From contig CAVZCK010000028.1 of assembly GCA_963773735.1 (NCBI GenBank), positions 62,001-126,000 of the forward strand: a stretch of 64,000 nucleotides of DNA, in the 5' to 3' direction. Numbering within the stretch: the first letter of the stretch is position 1; each line of letters opens with the position of its first letter. Positions 9,781 to 17,859 of the stretch are shown in pieces. The stretch comes from CAVZCK01 sp963773735. GTDB lineage: Bacteria; Pseudomonadota; Alphaproteobacteria; Rhizobiales; Rhodomicrobiaceae. The notes under the pieces are model-generated. The model saw nothing but the letters and a program-made list of their open reading frames with translations, made no database searches and was not told the origin of the DNA. A program made the translations under genes and the position numbers.

Positions 9781-10200
9781 TTATTGGGGTTTCTCGCAAT
9801 TGATCATCCATGGCGTGCCGAAGCGGTCGGTGAACATGGCGAATTTGGCGGACCAGAAAGTCTCCTGCAGCGGCATGCTAATCTCGCCGCCCTTGGAAAG
9901 GGCCTTATAGACCCGCTCTGCTTCCTTCGGGTCCTTGAAGCCGAGATTGACAAACACGCCCTTGATGGGGTTGAAGCGGCCGGGAGGTGCATCGGACGCC
10001 ATCAGGGCGCGATCGCCGATCATGAGGCGGATGTGGATGATCTTATCCTTCCAATCCGGCGGGGTATTTCCCTCGCCCGGCGCCTCGCCGAAGGTCATCT
10101 TCATCACGATCTTGCCGCCGAGCACCTTCTCGTAAACCTTGAACGCCTCTTCACAATTGCCGTTAAAGGTCAGATAGCAGGCGACTTCTTGCACGCTCAT
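9781..10200 (-). CDS. VOC family protein, PhnB-like
   Basis: The protein has about 139 residues in the PhnB/3-demethylubiquinone methyltransferase-like branch of the VOC superfamily. It opens MSVQEVACYLTFNGNCEEAF and shows VYEKVLGGKIVMKMTFGEAPG, LMIGDRALMASDAPPG and the closing FTDRFGTPWMINCE. I chose the ATG at 10200 because AAGGAGA lies 8 bases before it; an ATG at 10206 is too close to that site. PhnB-like proteins commonly lie beside DGPF/YCII genes and ECF42 sigma factors, as here. The promoter at 10250-10281 matches those of the two DGPF genes. Substrate unknown. Confidence 0.9.
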   Translation of the reverse strand: MSVQEVACYLTFNGNCEEAFKVYEKVLGGKIVMKMTFGEAPGEGNTPPDWKDKIIHIRLMIGDRALMASDAPPGRFNPIKGVFVNLGFKDPKEAERVYKALSKGGEISMPLQETFWSAKFAMFTDRFGTPWMINCEKPQ

Positions 10201-10249
10201 TGTCATTCTCCTTTTGCTCTATGGTCCCGCATCAATATTGACTGCCAGT

Positions 10250-10281
10250 CTAAGGACGAATGACGGCACGCGGCCCCGACA
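10250..10281 (-). promoter_or_regulatory. ECF42-type promoter of the VOC-SRPBCC unit
   Basis: On the minus strand the -35 element GATGTCGG lies 17 bases from the -10-like element CGTCCTTAG. Two other promoters in this neighbourhood (11032-11063 and 12789-12820) have the same elements with the same 17-base spacer, and all three precede ECF42-associated gene types. The -10 lies 49 bases upstream of the start codon at 10200. Confidence 0.75.
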
Positions 10282-10439
10282 TCGCGGCAGAAAATTTTTT
10301 TGGGTCGCGAAACGGGCGCCAATTCCCGCCGCCGGGGAGCGCCCCGAAAAGCGCTGCATGACGGCCAGGGTCCGTGATTGTGCTCAGCGTGGAATAGCAC
10401 TCTATACCGTCGTTCATGACGGCACCGTCCGCGCATTCC

Positions 10440-10544
10440 TGCGCCCAGTCCTGGTTCACCGAACTCGCATCCATATGGATCAGCTCCCAAATCTGGCCAT
10501 CCGGACCCTGAAAGCCATGGGCGTGCATGAAGCCAGTGCTTCCG
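10440..10544 (-). pseudogene. C-terminal remnant of a VOC protein
   Basis: Minus-strand translation gives HAHGFQGPDGQIWELIHMD, the typical closing block of a glyoxalase-type VOC protein (usually FxDPDGHxWE followed by MD). Nothing recognisable of the N-terminal two thirds remains: the DGPF gene ends at 10545, directly upstream. This looks like a decayed second VOC gene that once followed the DGPF gene. Confidence 0.55.
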
Positions 10545-10967
10545 TTACTTGCGCGACACCTTTTTGCGCAGCCGTTCCTCCTTCGCCCGCAATTCCGGCG
10601 TGAACTCGGCGCCGAAATCATCGGCCTCGAAAATCTGCCGGATCTCGATCTCCGAACGTTCCCCGGTCGGATTGGGACAACGCTTGACCCAGTCGATCGC
10701 CTCCTGAAGCGATTTGACCTGCCAGATCCAAAAGCCGGCGATGAGCTCCTTCGACTCGGCGAACGGCCCGTCGATTACGGTGCGATCCTTGCCATCAAAT
10801 CGGACCCGGGCGCCTTTGGATGTCGGCTGCAGTCCTTCCCCCGCCAGCATAATGCCGGCCTTGACCAGCTCCTCATTGAATTTGCCCATCGCCTCCAGGA
10901 GCTCCGTGCTCGGCATAACGCCGGCTTCGGTGTCCTTGTTCGCCTTCACCAGAACCATGAATCTCAT
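10545..10967 (-). CDS. DGPF/YCII-domain protein (ECF42-associated)
   Basis: The 140-residue YCII-fold protein carries the diagnostic DGPF motif in RTVIDGPFAESKELIAGFWI near residue 70. It starts MRFMVLVKANKDTEAG and ends with an Arg/Lys-rich helix. I start it at 10967 because AGGAG lies upstream; an earlier ATG in the same frame (11015) adds a non-conserved leader. DGPF proteins are the characteristic partners of ECF42 sigma factors; their biochemistry is not established. An ECF42-type promoter lies at 11032-11063. Confidence 0.93.
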   Translation of the reverse strand: MRFMVLVKANKDTEAGVMPSTELLEAMGKFNEELVKAGIMLAGEGLQPTSKGARVRFDGKDRTVIDGPFAESKELIAGFWIWQVKSLQEAIDWVKRCPNPTGERSEIEIRQIFEADDFGAEFTPELRAKEERLRKKVSRK

Positions 10968-11031
10968 CGTCGGATCTCCTCTCTTTTTGCGACTTCTAAA
11001 CGGGTCCCACATCAATCGATGCGGTCTTGTT

Positions 11032-11063
11032 TTAAGAACGAATTGACGCGCCGCGTTCCGACA
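11032..11063 (-). promoter_or_regulatory. ECF42-type promoter of the first DGPF gene
   Basis: On the minus strand GATGTCGG and CGTTCTTAA are separated by 17 bases, matching the promoters at 10250-10281 and 12789-12820. The -10 ends 64 bases upstream of the start at 10967. Confidence 0.75.
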
Positions 11064-11128
11064 TCAGGCTGGAAAAAAAATTGGCGGTTTCTGTGAGCGG
11101 CTCCGCGTTTGCTGAAAAAAGCCCGCGC

Positions 11129-12403
11129 TCAGACGGACGTCTTGCCGCCCGACGCCTGGCCCGCGTCCTGCATCAGACGGTCGAGATAGGTTCTGATCTG
11201 AGCGGCTTCGGCGGCGGTGTTGGCAAGGGCGATGGCGCGGTCGAAGGCGACGTGCGCCTCTTTTGCGCGGCCGAGCTGCATCAGGAAGGCGCCCTTGACG
11301 CCGAAGAAATGGAAGTAACCGGACAGCCGGTCGGCGAGCGGCTCGACCATCGCCAGCGCGGCTTCGGCGCCTTGGACCTTCGAGACCGCGACCGCGCGAT
11401 TGAGCGTCACCACCGGTGAAGGCTGGAGCCGCTCCAGTGTCCCATAGAGAAGATCGATCTGCACCCAGTCCGTATCCTCGGGCCGCGCCGCCTCGGCATG
11501 GAGCGCGGCGATCGCCGCCTGCACCTGATAGGCGCCCGGCCGGCCGTGGCGGATCGCCTTTTCGATCAGCGCCAGACCTTCGGCGATCATCGGCCGGCTC
11601 CAGCGGCTGCGGTCCTGGTCGTCAAGGAGCACGACCGCCCCATCGGCGTCGAACCTTGCCGTCGCGCGGGAATGCTGGAGCAGCATCAGCGCCGTCAGCC
11701 CCATGATTTCAGGCTCGGCCGGGAACAGGCGCAAGAGCATGCGCGAGAGCCTGATCGCCTCGTCGCAGAGCGATGACCGCTCGCCGGAGGCTTCGCGCCC
11801 CGCGGAATAGCCTTCATTGAAAATGAGATAGATCATCGTGGCGACGGCGGCGACCCGCTCGGCCCGCTCGAAAGCGCCGGGCGCCTCGAATGGCACATTC
11901 GCCTTGGCGACGCGGGCCTTTGCGCGCGTGATCCGCTGCTCCATGGCGCTTTCGCCGACAAGGAAGGCCCGGGCAATCTGCTTGACCGAAAGGCCGGAGA
12001 CGACGCGCAGGGCGAGGGCGATCTGCTGGGTCGGCGGCAGGTCGGGGTGACAGCAGATGAAGAGCAGCCGCAGGATGTCGTCGCGATAATCGGCCTGGTC
12101 GAGCTGTTCGGCGAGCGCGGTCTCGGTGTCGCCGAGATCGGAGATGACCTCCTCGGGCGGCAGCGCCTCCTGCTTGCGCTGACGGCGTACCGCGTCGATC
12201 CCGGCATTGCGTCCGACCATGATCAGCCAGGCGGCCGGATCGCGAGGCGGGCCGTTGCGCGGCCAGGTTTTCAGCGCCCGGAGACAGGCGTCCTGGAATG
12301 CCTCCTCGGCCATGTCGAGGTCGCGGAAATAGCGCAGCAGCGCCGCGAGCGCCTGCGGACGGGCGGCATCGAGAAGCGTGTGCATCCAGGCCGCGTCGGT
12401 CAT
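11129..12403 (-). CDS. ECF42-group RNA polymerase sigma factor with C-terminal TPR-like extension
   Basis: This extracytoplasmic-function sigma factor is about 424 residues, more than twice the usual ECF length. Region 2 spans about residues 10-80 (AEEAFQDACLRALKTWPRNG, then AAWLIMVGRNAGIDAVRRQR). Region 4 follows at about 120-185 with TQQIALALRVVSGLSVKQIA. The long C-terminal part has helical pairs such as PAEPEIMGLTALMLLQHSRA and LNRAVAVSKVQGAEAALAMV, which is the ECF42 arrangement. No anti-sigma factor is present; in this group the extension itself is thought to control activity. It overlaps the upstream DGPF gene by 4 bases (ATGA), so both are expressed from the promoter at 12789-12820. 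Confidence 0.93.
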   Translation of the reverse strand: MTDAAWMHTLLDAARPQALAALLRYFRDLDMAEEAFQDACLRALKTWPRNGPPRDPAAWLIMVGRNAGIDAVRRQRKQEALPPEEVISDLGDTETALAEQLDQADYRDDILRLLFICCHPDLPPTQQIALALRVVSGLSVKQIARAFLVGESAMEQRITRAKARVAKANVPFEAPGAFERAERVAAVATMIYLIFNEGYSAGREASGERSSLCDEAIRLSRMLLRLFPAEPEIMGLTALMLLQHSRATARFDADGAVVLLDDQDRSRWSRPMIAEGLALIEKAIRHGRPGAYQVQAAIAALHAEAARPEDTDWVQIDLLYGTLERLQPSPVVTLNRAVAVSKVQGAEAALAMVEPLADRLSGYFHFFGVKGAFLMQLGRAKEAHVAFDRAIALANTAAEAAQIRTYLDRLMQDAGQASGGKTSV

Positions 12404-12771
12404 GCCGCCGCGCCTCCCTGCTTGAACAGTCCAATCGGCCGGATCTCATAGGCCCCGCCGGGGTTCGCGCGCCCCAATTCGCGGGCGACATCGAGCGCCT
12501 CTTCCAGTGACGCGCAATCGATCACATAAAAGCCGAGCAATTGCTCCTTGGTTTCCGCGAAAGGCCCGTCGATGATGAGCGGCGGCTCGCGGTCCTTGCG
12601 CAGCGTGGTTGCGGCTGTGGTCGGCAGCAGCCGGGCGACCGGGCCGAGCTTGCCCTGCTTCGCCAGCTTCTCCTGCACCACCGCGAGCTTGGCCATGACC
12701 GCGTCGTCTTCCTCCTTGGTCCAGGAGCAGACCGCCTCTTCGGAGTGATAGCAGAGGATCGCGTAAAGCAT
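12400..12771 (-). CDS. DGPF/YCII-domain protein coupled to the sigma factor
   Basis: The 123-residue protein shows the YCII start MLYAILCYHSEEAV and the motif LIIDGPFAETKEQLLGFYVI near residue 70. AAGGAACG precedes the ATG. Its stop overlaps the sigma factor start, so the two proteins are made together. The pair is the defining ECF42 arrangement. Its own promoter carries the same motif as the other two targets here, so the operon is probably self-activating (inference). Confidence 0.94.
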   Translation of the reverse strand: MLYAILCYHSEEAVCSWTKEEDDAVMAKLAVVQEKLAKQGKLGPVARLLPTTAATTLRKDREPPLIIDGPFAETKEQLLGFYVIDCASLEEALDVARELGRANPGGAYEIRPIGLFKQGGAAA

Positions 12772-12788
12772 GGATCGTTCCTTTCGCT

Positions 12789-12820
12789 CTAAAGACGTTT
12801 CCCGGCAGCCGTTCCCGACA
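12789..12820 (-). promoter_or_regulatory. ECF42-type promoter of the DGPF-sigma operon
   Basis: On the minus strand GATGTCGG and CGTCTTTAG are separated by 17 bases. The -10 element lies 17 bases from the start codon at 12771, so the leader is very short. It matches two other promoters in the cluster. Confidence 0.75.
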
Positions 12821-13001
12821 TCATATAAGGAATTTTTTTGCGGAAGTGGGGCCTCGTGGCTAATCCCGGTCGGCGGGGGAATGGTTGCCGGAGGCCGGGC
12901 GAGGCCGCAAACATCGACGTCGTCAACGCCGACTGGAGCATGATCGCTTCAGATCGAAACGATCACGCTCTGGGCCGCATTCGCTTCGAGGACCACGGTT
13001 C

Positions 13002-15419
13002 TCATGGCTCGGCGCCAAGGCGCTCAAGCCCTTCACGGCTGGTGCGGATGGTCGGATTGAGCGCCAGCGCCTTGCGGAAATCCGCGATGGCATCCTCCTT
13101 GCGGCCGAGCGCCTCGTAAATATGGGCGCGCGTGTCGTAGGCGTGGGATAGCTTCGGATCGAGTTCGAGGGCGCGCTCGACTTCGGGGAGGCCCTCGGTG
13201 AACTTGCCCATTTTGAAATAGGTCCACGCCCGCCCGTTATAGGCGATCGCGAAACGCGGATCCAATTGGAGCGCTTCGCCGTAATCGGCCAGCGCCTGAT
13301 CATACCGGCCGCTTTCCGTATAGGCGCCGCCGCGCAAATGGTACACGAACGGATCCGTCGGCTTGAGCGCAATCGCCTTATCATATCCCTCCACGGCGCG
13401 GTCATATTGCTGCATGTCGCGATAGGTATCGGCGCGGCGCAACTGGGCCAGCAGATAGTTCGGCTGAAGGCGGAGCGCCTCGTCATAGTCCGCGATCGCG
13501 CGATCCGGCTGGCCCATTTTCCGATAGACCCCGCCGCGGTTGAAATAGGCGACGTGCGATTTGGCGTCGATGCCGATGACCGCATTGAAATCGGCGAGCG
13601 CCTCGGCAAGCTTGTTGCCGTTGCTGTAGAGAATACCGCGGCTGATATAGACCTGGGCTGCCTTCGGATCGAGCCGCAGGGCCTGGCTATAGTCCCCGAT
13701 GGCGCGCTCATGCTGACCGGCCGCTTCCTCGATCGTGCCCCGGGTGTAATAGAGGCCCGCCTCTTGCGGTTTGAGCTGCAAGGCCGCGTTCATGTCCTTG
13801 AGCGCGAGATCGTATTGGTGCTTCTGGACTTCGACCCTGCTGCGCAGGACAAACGCCTCGGCCTCCGCCGGGTTCAGCGCAATCGCCTTGCTGCAGTCGG
13901 CGAGCGCCTTATCGCGCTGGCCCTTGAAACCATAGGCATCGCAGCGATTGAGATAGGCGCTGGCGAGCACTGGCTTTCCGGTTGCACGGCTTTCGATGAG
14001 CGCCGTGCAGGCGGGAATCCGCAGCTCCGGATGGACGCTTCGGCTGCATCCATCGGCGCTGACCGGAGGTGGAGAAGCCGCGCCCGCTGCCGTGGATTTA
14101 CCGCATGTAATGCCGGCGAAGCCATCGCACGATGGCGGGTTGCAGATTTGTCCAGTGCCGATAACGTGCGTCTGTTCGCCGACCCGCGGCGCTTTCAGGA
14201 ATGAAACGGCAGCGCCAAAACCCTGGCGCCGGCAGAATTCATCAGCCGCAGCCTTGCCGCAATTGCGCCCCCAGTCCCGGCACCAATCCAGCCGGGCATC
14301 GCCGACCCTCGGCGTTTCGAAAGATACCGTCTCTGCGCCCTTGGCCGATGGCCCCGGCGCTGCGCTCAAACGCTTGAGCCCGTCTGCAGCTGCCTGGTTC
14401 GACGGATCGAGGTCATGCGCCTTCCGATAGTCGGCAAGGGCGCCGTCAATGCGACCGGATTTCTCCAGAGCAAGACCCCTGACGCCATACGCTTTGGCCA
14501 TGTTGGGATCAAGACGGATGGCCTCGCTGGCGTCGGCGACGGCGCGGTCGACCGCTCCCAGCTGATAAAAGGCGGCGCCGCGATTGCTATAGGCCGAGGC
14601 GTATTTTGGCGCCAGGTGAATAGCCTGACTGAAGTCGGCAACCGCCTGCTCCATCTGGCCGCGGGCGCCATACACATGGCCACGGGAGTTGTAAGCAAAC
14701 GCGTGATTGGGATCGATCCTGATTGCCTCGTTGAAGTCTTGCAAGGCCAGATCGAGCTTATTCTGCGTACGGTAGATCTCGCCGCGATTGTAATAGGCGT
14801 TGACCAGCTTCGGATCGAGCCGGACGGCCTCGGTGAAATCGGCGATGGCAAGGTCGTTCTGACCTTTCCGTGAATATGCGGCGCCGCGATGATGATGGAA
14901 TTGCGCGGAGCCGGGTTCGAGGCGAACCGCCTCGCTGAGATCACTGATTGCCTGATCCAGCTGGCCGTTCTCGAAATGGAGCCGGCCGCGGGCGTCGAAC
15001 ACCTTCGGCATTTGCGCATCGAGCTGGATTGCTTCGTTGAAGTCGTCCAGGGCGTCTTTGAGATCGCCTTTCTCGCGAAATCCCATGGCGCGGTGGTAAT
15101 GCGCGGCTGCGAGATTTTTCGGATCGCGGCGATCTTCGGCCTTCCGGTAAGTGACCCCAGGCTTAGGCTCGCCCTCGGCATCTGTAATCACATCGGTGCA
15201 GCCCTTGATTTTGCGCTCGGTATCCTTTGAGAAGAACATACAGTCGGTGATGGCCTCGGCCGGACCGGCGAACGGATTGGGGCCATCCGCGAAGAAGAAC
15301 GCTCCCGGTCCAAGGGGTCTGCCAACGACCTTGTCGCGGTCGGACTGCGCGTGCGCGGCGGTGCAGCCCAGCATCAGCACACCCGCCAGCGTTAAGGCAT
15401 AAGATCTATATGAGGTCAT
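13002..15419 (-). CDS. Exported TPR-repeat protein with a central Cys-rich motif
   Basis: The 805-residue protein has a signal peptide (MTSYRSYALTLAGVLMLGC, cleavage after AHA), so it acts outside the cytoplasm. Two blocks of tetratricopeptide repeats (about residues 110-360 and 490-800) have units like AIADFTEAVRLDPKLVNAYY. They flank a separate segment at about 370-470 containing LDWCRDWGRNCGKAAADEFC and a pair of CNPPSC/ITCGK cysteines. That segment resembles a small disulfide-bonded domain seen in alphaproteobacterial exported proteins. I start it at 15419 for the signal peptide; an earlier ATG at 15515 adds an unlike leader. TPR arrays bind proteins; the partner is unknown. Confidence 0.88.
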   Translation of the reverse strand: MTSYRSYALTLAGVLMLGCTAAHAQSDRDKVVGRPLGPGAFFFADGPNPFAGPAEAITDCMFFSKDTERKIKGCTDVITDAEGEPKPGVTYRKAEDRRDPKNLAAAHYHRAMGFREKGDLKDALDDFNEAIQLDAQMPKVFDARGRLHFENGQLDQAISDLSEAVRLEPGSAQFHHHRGAAYSRKGQNDLAIADFTEAVRLDPKLVNAYYNRGEIYRTQNKLDLALQDFNEAIRIDPNHAFAYNSRGHVYGARGQMEQAVADFSQAIHLAPKYASAYSNRGAAFYQLGAVDRAVADASEAIRLDPNMAKAYGVRGLALEKSGRIDGALADYRKAHDLDPSNQAAADGLKRLSAAPGPSAKGAETVSFETPRVGDARLDWCRDWGRNCGKAAADEFCRRQGFGAAVSFLKAPRVGEQTHVIGTGQICNPPSCDGFAGITCGKSTAAGAASPPPVSADGCSRSVHPELRIPACTALIESRATGKPVLASAYLNRCDAYGFKGQRDKALADCSKAIALNPAEAEAFVLRSRVEVQKHQYDLALKDMNAALQLKPQEAGLYYTRGTIEEAAGQHERAIGDYSQALRLDPKAAQVYISRGILYSNGNKLAEALADFNAVIGIDAKSHVAYFNRGGVYRKMGQPDRAIADYDEALRLQPNYLLAQLRRADTYRDMQQYDRAVEGYDKAIALKPTDPFVYHLRGGAYTESGRYDQALADYGEALQLDPRFAIAYNGRAWTYFKMGKFTEGLPEVERALELDPKLSHAYDTRAHIYEALGRKEDAIADFRKALALNPTIRTSREGLERLGAEP

Positions 15420-15830
15420 CGGTTTGGCTTTCGGGTACGGAAACGCGCCCCCGGCGGGCCCGGCGTGAATGGCCGGTACGGCCAGGCGGCGGCTCTCAGC
15501 GTCAGGAATCGTCATCGACGCTTCCTCAAATACGGTTTCGGAACTGGCGACTCATGGTGCCGAACCATCAGACGGAACAGGAGCGCAAAAGGTTCAAGCG
15601 CGGCCGGCGCACATATGCCAAAGAGGTCGATGCTGCGCTGCGCTGCTGCTTTACGATGACTCGGCATGCTTGCGCGATCCAGCAAATCTCAGCCGTCGCC
15701 GAAGCAGAAGCGTGCCGAGATCCGTGGCGCGATCGCTGCCTATCAGGCGCAGGCCGGCCGGGTGCGGCGCGCCGGAATAGACAGGGCGTTGCGGATCAGC
15801 CGCTTGGCGAGTCCGGTTGCTCGCTGGCTG
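15420..15830. other. Intergenic, no supported gene
   Basis: An open frame at 15666-15902 (+) gives a Lys/Arg/Ala-rich protein with no family resemblance. It has no convincing ribosome binding site and runs into the antisense gene that ends at 15831. I see no RNA gene, terminator or clear repeat. Confidence 0.5.
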
Positions 15831-16145
15831 CTAACCATTGCCTGGCAGCCAGAGTTCGGCTTCGACCGCCGCAAGATCTCCTTGCGCCAACTTGAGCCAT
15901 AGACCGAGCACCCTCTCCCGCGACACAGATGTCATGTGGCGCGGGTTGTCGTCTTCGGCTCCGACATTTTCCCATACCAGCCGGCCGGAGGGAAAGGCGC
16001 TCAGGCACCATTCCGTTTCATGCTTGAGGCAAACGTCAGGATGCTCTTTGTCTTCGATGTCGAGGGATTGAAGCAGCTCACGAAGGTGCTCTACTGGCGG
16101 ATTGACTTGCGTGGCACCCCAGCGATTTCTTGTGGAAAAGGTCAT
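15831..16145 (-). CDS. Small hypothetical protein
   Basis: The protein is about 104 residues starting MTFSTRNRWGATQVNPP and has no signal peptide or membrane segment. Notable features are an acidic N-terminal half, CLKHETEWCLSAFPSGRLVW near residue 50, and a helix VSRERVLGLWLKLAQGD near residue 80. Single-domain size, a central aromatic strand and the absence of operon partners recall immunity-type or other small cytoplasmic proteins, but I do not recognise the family. I chose the start at 16145 over an in-frame ATG at 16181 because the extra residues look random. It is an isolated gene on the minus strand. Confidence 0.6.
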   Translation of the reverse strand: MTFSTRNRWGATQVNPPVEHLRELLQSLDIEDKEHPDVCLKHETEWCLSAFPSGRLVWENVGAEDDNPRHMTSVSRERVLGLWLKLAQGDLAAVEAELWLPGNG

Positions 16146-16236
16146 CGACCGGCTGTCCCCGCGGCTTGCGTCGCACCGCAAGGCGGAAGCTCACCGGCAA
16201 ACGAAGACTGACGAACCGATCCTAACGCGATCTGTA

Positions 16237-16422
16237 TCATGCTCCCGCAAGCCGGATGGCGAGATAGACCGCGGCCGCCGCAAGAAGCACCACGCCTGCA
16301 GCACGGATCAGACGAATCTTCTTGGCGTCGGGCGTCGCTCGACTCCCGTAGAACATGGCTGTTGGCCAGGCTAGCGCAACCAAGCCAACGATCGCCGGAA
16401 TGACAACATCAATGTAAGACAT
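16237..16422 (-). CDS. Small two-helix membrane protein
   Basis: The 61-residue protein starts MSYIDVVIPAIVGLVALAWP, has a first helix at about residues 4-22, a basic loop (PDAKKIRLIR) and a second helix VVLLAAAAVYLAIRLAG. GGGGAGG lies 6 bases before the ATG at 16422, a strong ribosome binding site, so the gene is likely real. Small proteins of this form are widespread in Hyphomicrobiales and uncharacterised. Confidence 0.75.
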   Translation of the reverse strand: MSYIDVVIPAIVGLVALAWPTAMFYGSRATPDAKKIRLIRAAGVVLLAAAAVYLAIRLAGA

Positions 16423-16705
16423 CTTCGCCTCCCCTCGCACGCTCGGCCATTGCGACGCCGCTGTCCGACGTCTTCTTCGTGAGCCTGAGCGAGCGAACGG
16501 AACGCGGGCGGCAAGGCAAAACTGAGGCCGCCGAAAAAGGGCCGGTCTCATAATCGCGCAATAGGTATTTTCCACAGGTCGGCAGCCCAGGGCCTGCCAA
16601 GCTGGATGCTTTATCACCATCTCAGCGATCGTCCAGGCGGCGTGTGCCCGTTGCGCCCGCAGCCGGAACGCGGCGCAGGATGGCCGTGAGTTCGGCGCCG
16701 GCGGA

Positions 16706-17629
16706 TCAAAATTTCAAATAGAAATTGGCCGAGCCATAGGCGCCCGGATTGTCCCTGTAATTGCCGGAAACGCCCCCGGCGATGGTCGTCTGGACGCCAA
16801 CGGCATCAAACTGCAGGAAAGCGCCGGCCCGTCCCGACACGTCATCCTCGTCCCCGTAGGTGGCGAGCTCCGGCCCGACGGTGAGCCAGGATAGCGGCTT
16901 ATAGCCGAGCTTCATCGCCGCGGAATAGCTCGCAGTTCCGGTGAAGTAGGAGGCGTCGGTCGAAACCCAGATGGTCTCGCTCAAGGGAAGCCAAGCCTCA
17001 AGCCAGCTCTGCGCGCCCCAATAGCCGCCGAGCAGAGTTTTCGTGTCGTCGGGCGGCGCAACGTCCTGATGCTCAAAGGCAAGGCCGAGATAGGCTTTGA
17101 CGATCAGCGCGCCGAAGGTCGTCTGATAGCCGGGCGCGATGCCGAGATGATACTGTGTGGCCTGATGCGGGGTGATGGCGATGATCTGGTCGCCGCTGAG
17201 CCCGAGCCCGTAAGGCGCAAGCTCGCTGACGATCAGGTCGCGATCGCTCCCCTGCGGCGGATTGTTGGCGATGCTGTCGCAGATTTTGTCCAAGGTCGGG
17301 TTGGGATCGGTGCGGCCGACATCATGGATCTTCCGGCAGACGGTATTGTCGCGCGTATCGTAGCGGTAGCTCGAATAGAAGCCCGAAGCTTTCAGCCTCC
17401 AGCCATCATGATCCAAGGGGCCGCTCAGGGCGAAGACAGCCGTGCTGTAGGTGGACCAGCCGGTCCCCGTGGCGTCGAAACCATTTGAGAATTCGCCGCG
17501 GTTCTTGGGGATGCCAAGATCGGCAAAAATCGAGGACAGGCCTGGCTGCTCCCCCGCATCGGACGCCTCGGGCGGTAGCACGGCGATCAAACCAGCAAAA
17601 AATCCGAGCGCGACGCGGAACGCAAACAT
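16706..17629 (-). CDS. bcsS: Cellulose biosynthesis protein BcsS
   Basis: This is an alphaproteobacterial outer-membrane-type protein of the BcsS family, linked to cellulose export. After the signal peptide MFAFRVALGFFAGLIAVLPP the mature part reads STYSTAVFALSGPLDHDGWR, RLKASGFYSSYRYD and LGIAPGYQTTFGALIVKAYL, and it ends with the amphipathic strand ANFYLKF, a typical beta-barrel C-terminus ending in Phe. The start is 17629; the longer reading from 17716 lacks a signal peptide. Corrected length is 307 residues. No bcsA or bcsB lies in the window, so this copy stands alone. The family is established; the precise role is not. Confidence 0.85.
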   Translation of the reverse strand: MFAFRVALGFFAGLIAVLPPEASDAGEQPGLSSIFADLGIPKNRGEFSNGFDATGTGWSTYSTAVFALSGPLDHDGWRLKASGFYSSYRYDTRDNTVCRKIHDVGRTDPNPTLDKICDSIANNPPQGSDRDLIVSELAPYGLGLSGDQIIAITPHQATQYHLGIAPGYQTTFGALIVKAYLGLAFEHQDVAPPDDTKTLLGGYWGAQSWLEAWLPLSETIWVSTDASYFTGTASYSAAMKLGYKPLSWLTVGPELATYGDEDDVSGRAGAFLQFDAVGVQTTIAGGVSGNYRDNPGAYGSANFYLKF

Positions 17630-17859
17630 CTGAACCAACGGCTCTAACGCAACATGTCGGCAGAATAATTCGCCTTTGCCGGCCGTTGTAGTCGGTATTA
17701 ACCACGGGTAAAGCACTCCGTGCGTTTTCTCGCCACAAGGTTATCTCACAGTTAAACCACGCCATTGCCTGCGATCCGGGTGAGCGCTAATCATTGTAGG
17801 GTGTGATTGGCGGCCTGTAGGGGCGGAGCGTTGTGGCGTTGCATGGAATGGGAAGAACG

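Noticed and set aside
15666..15902. Basic 78-codon frame
   Set aside because: No family resemblance, no ribosome binding site, and it overlaps the antisense small gene at its end.
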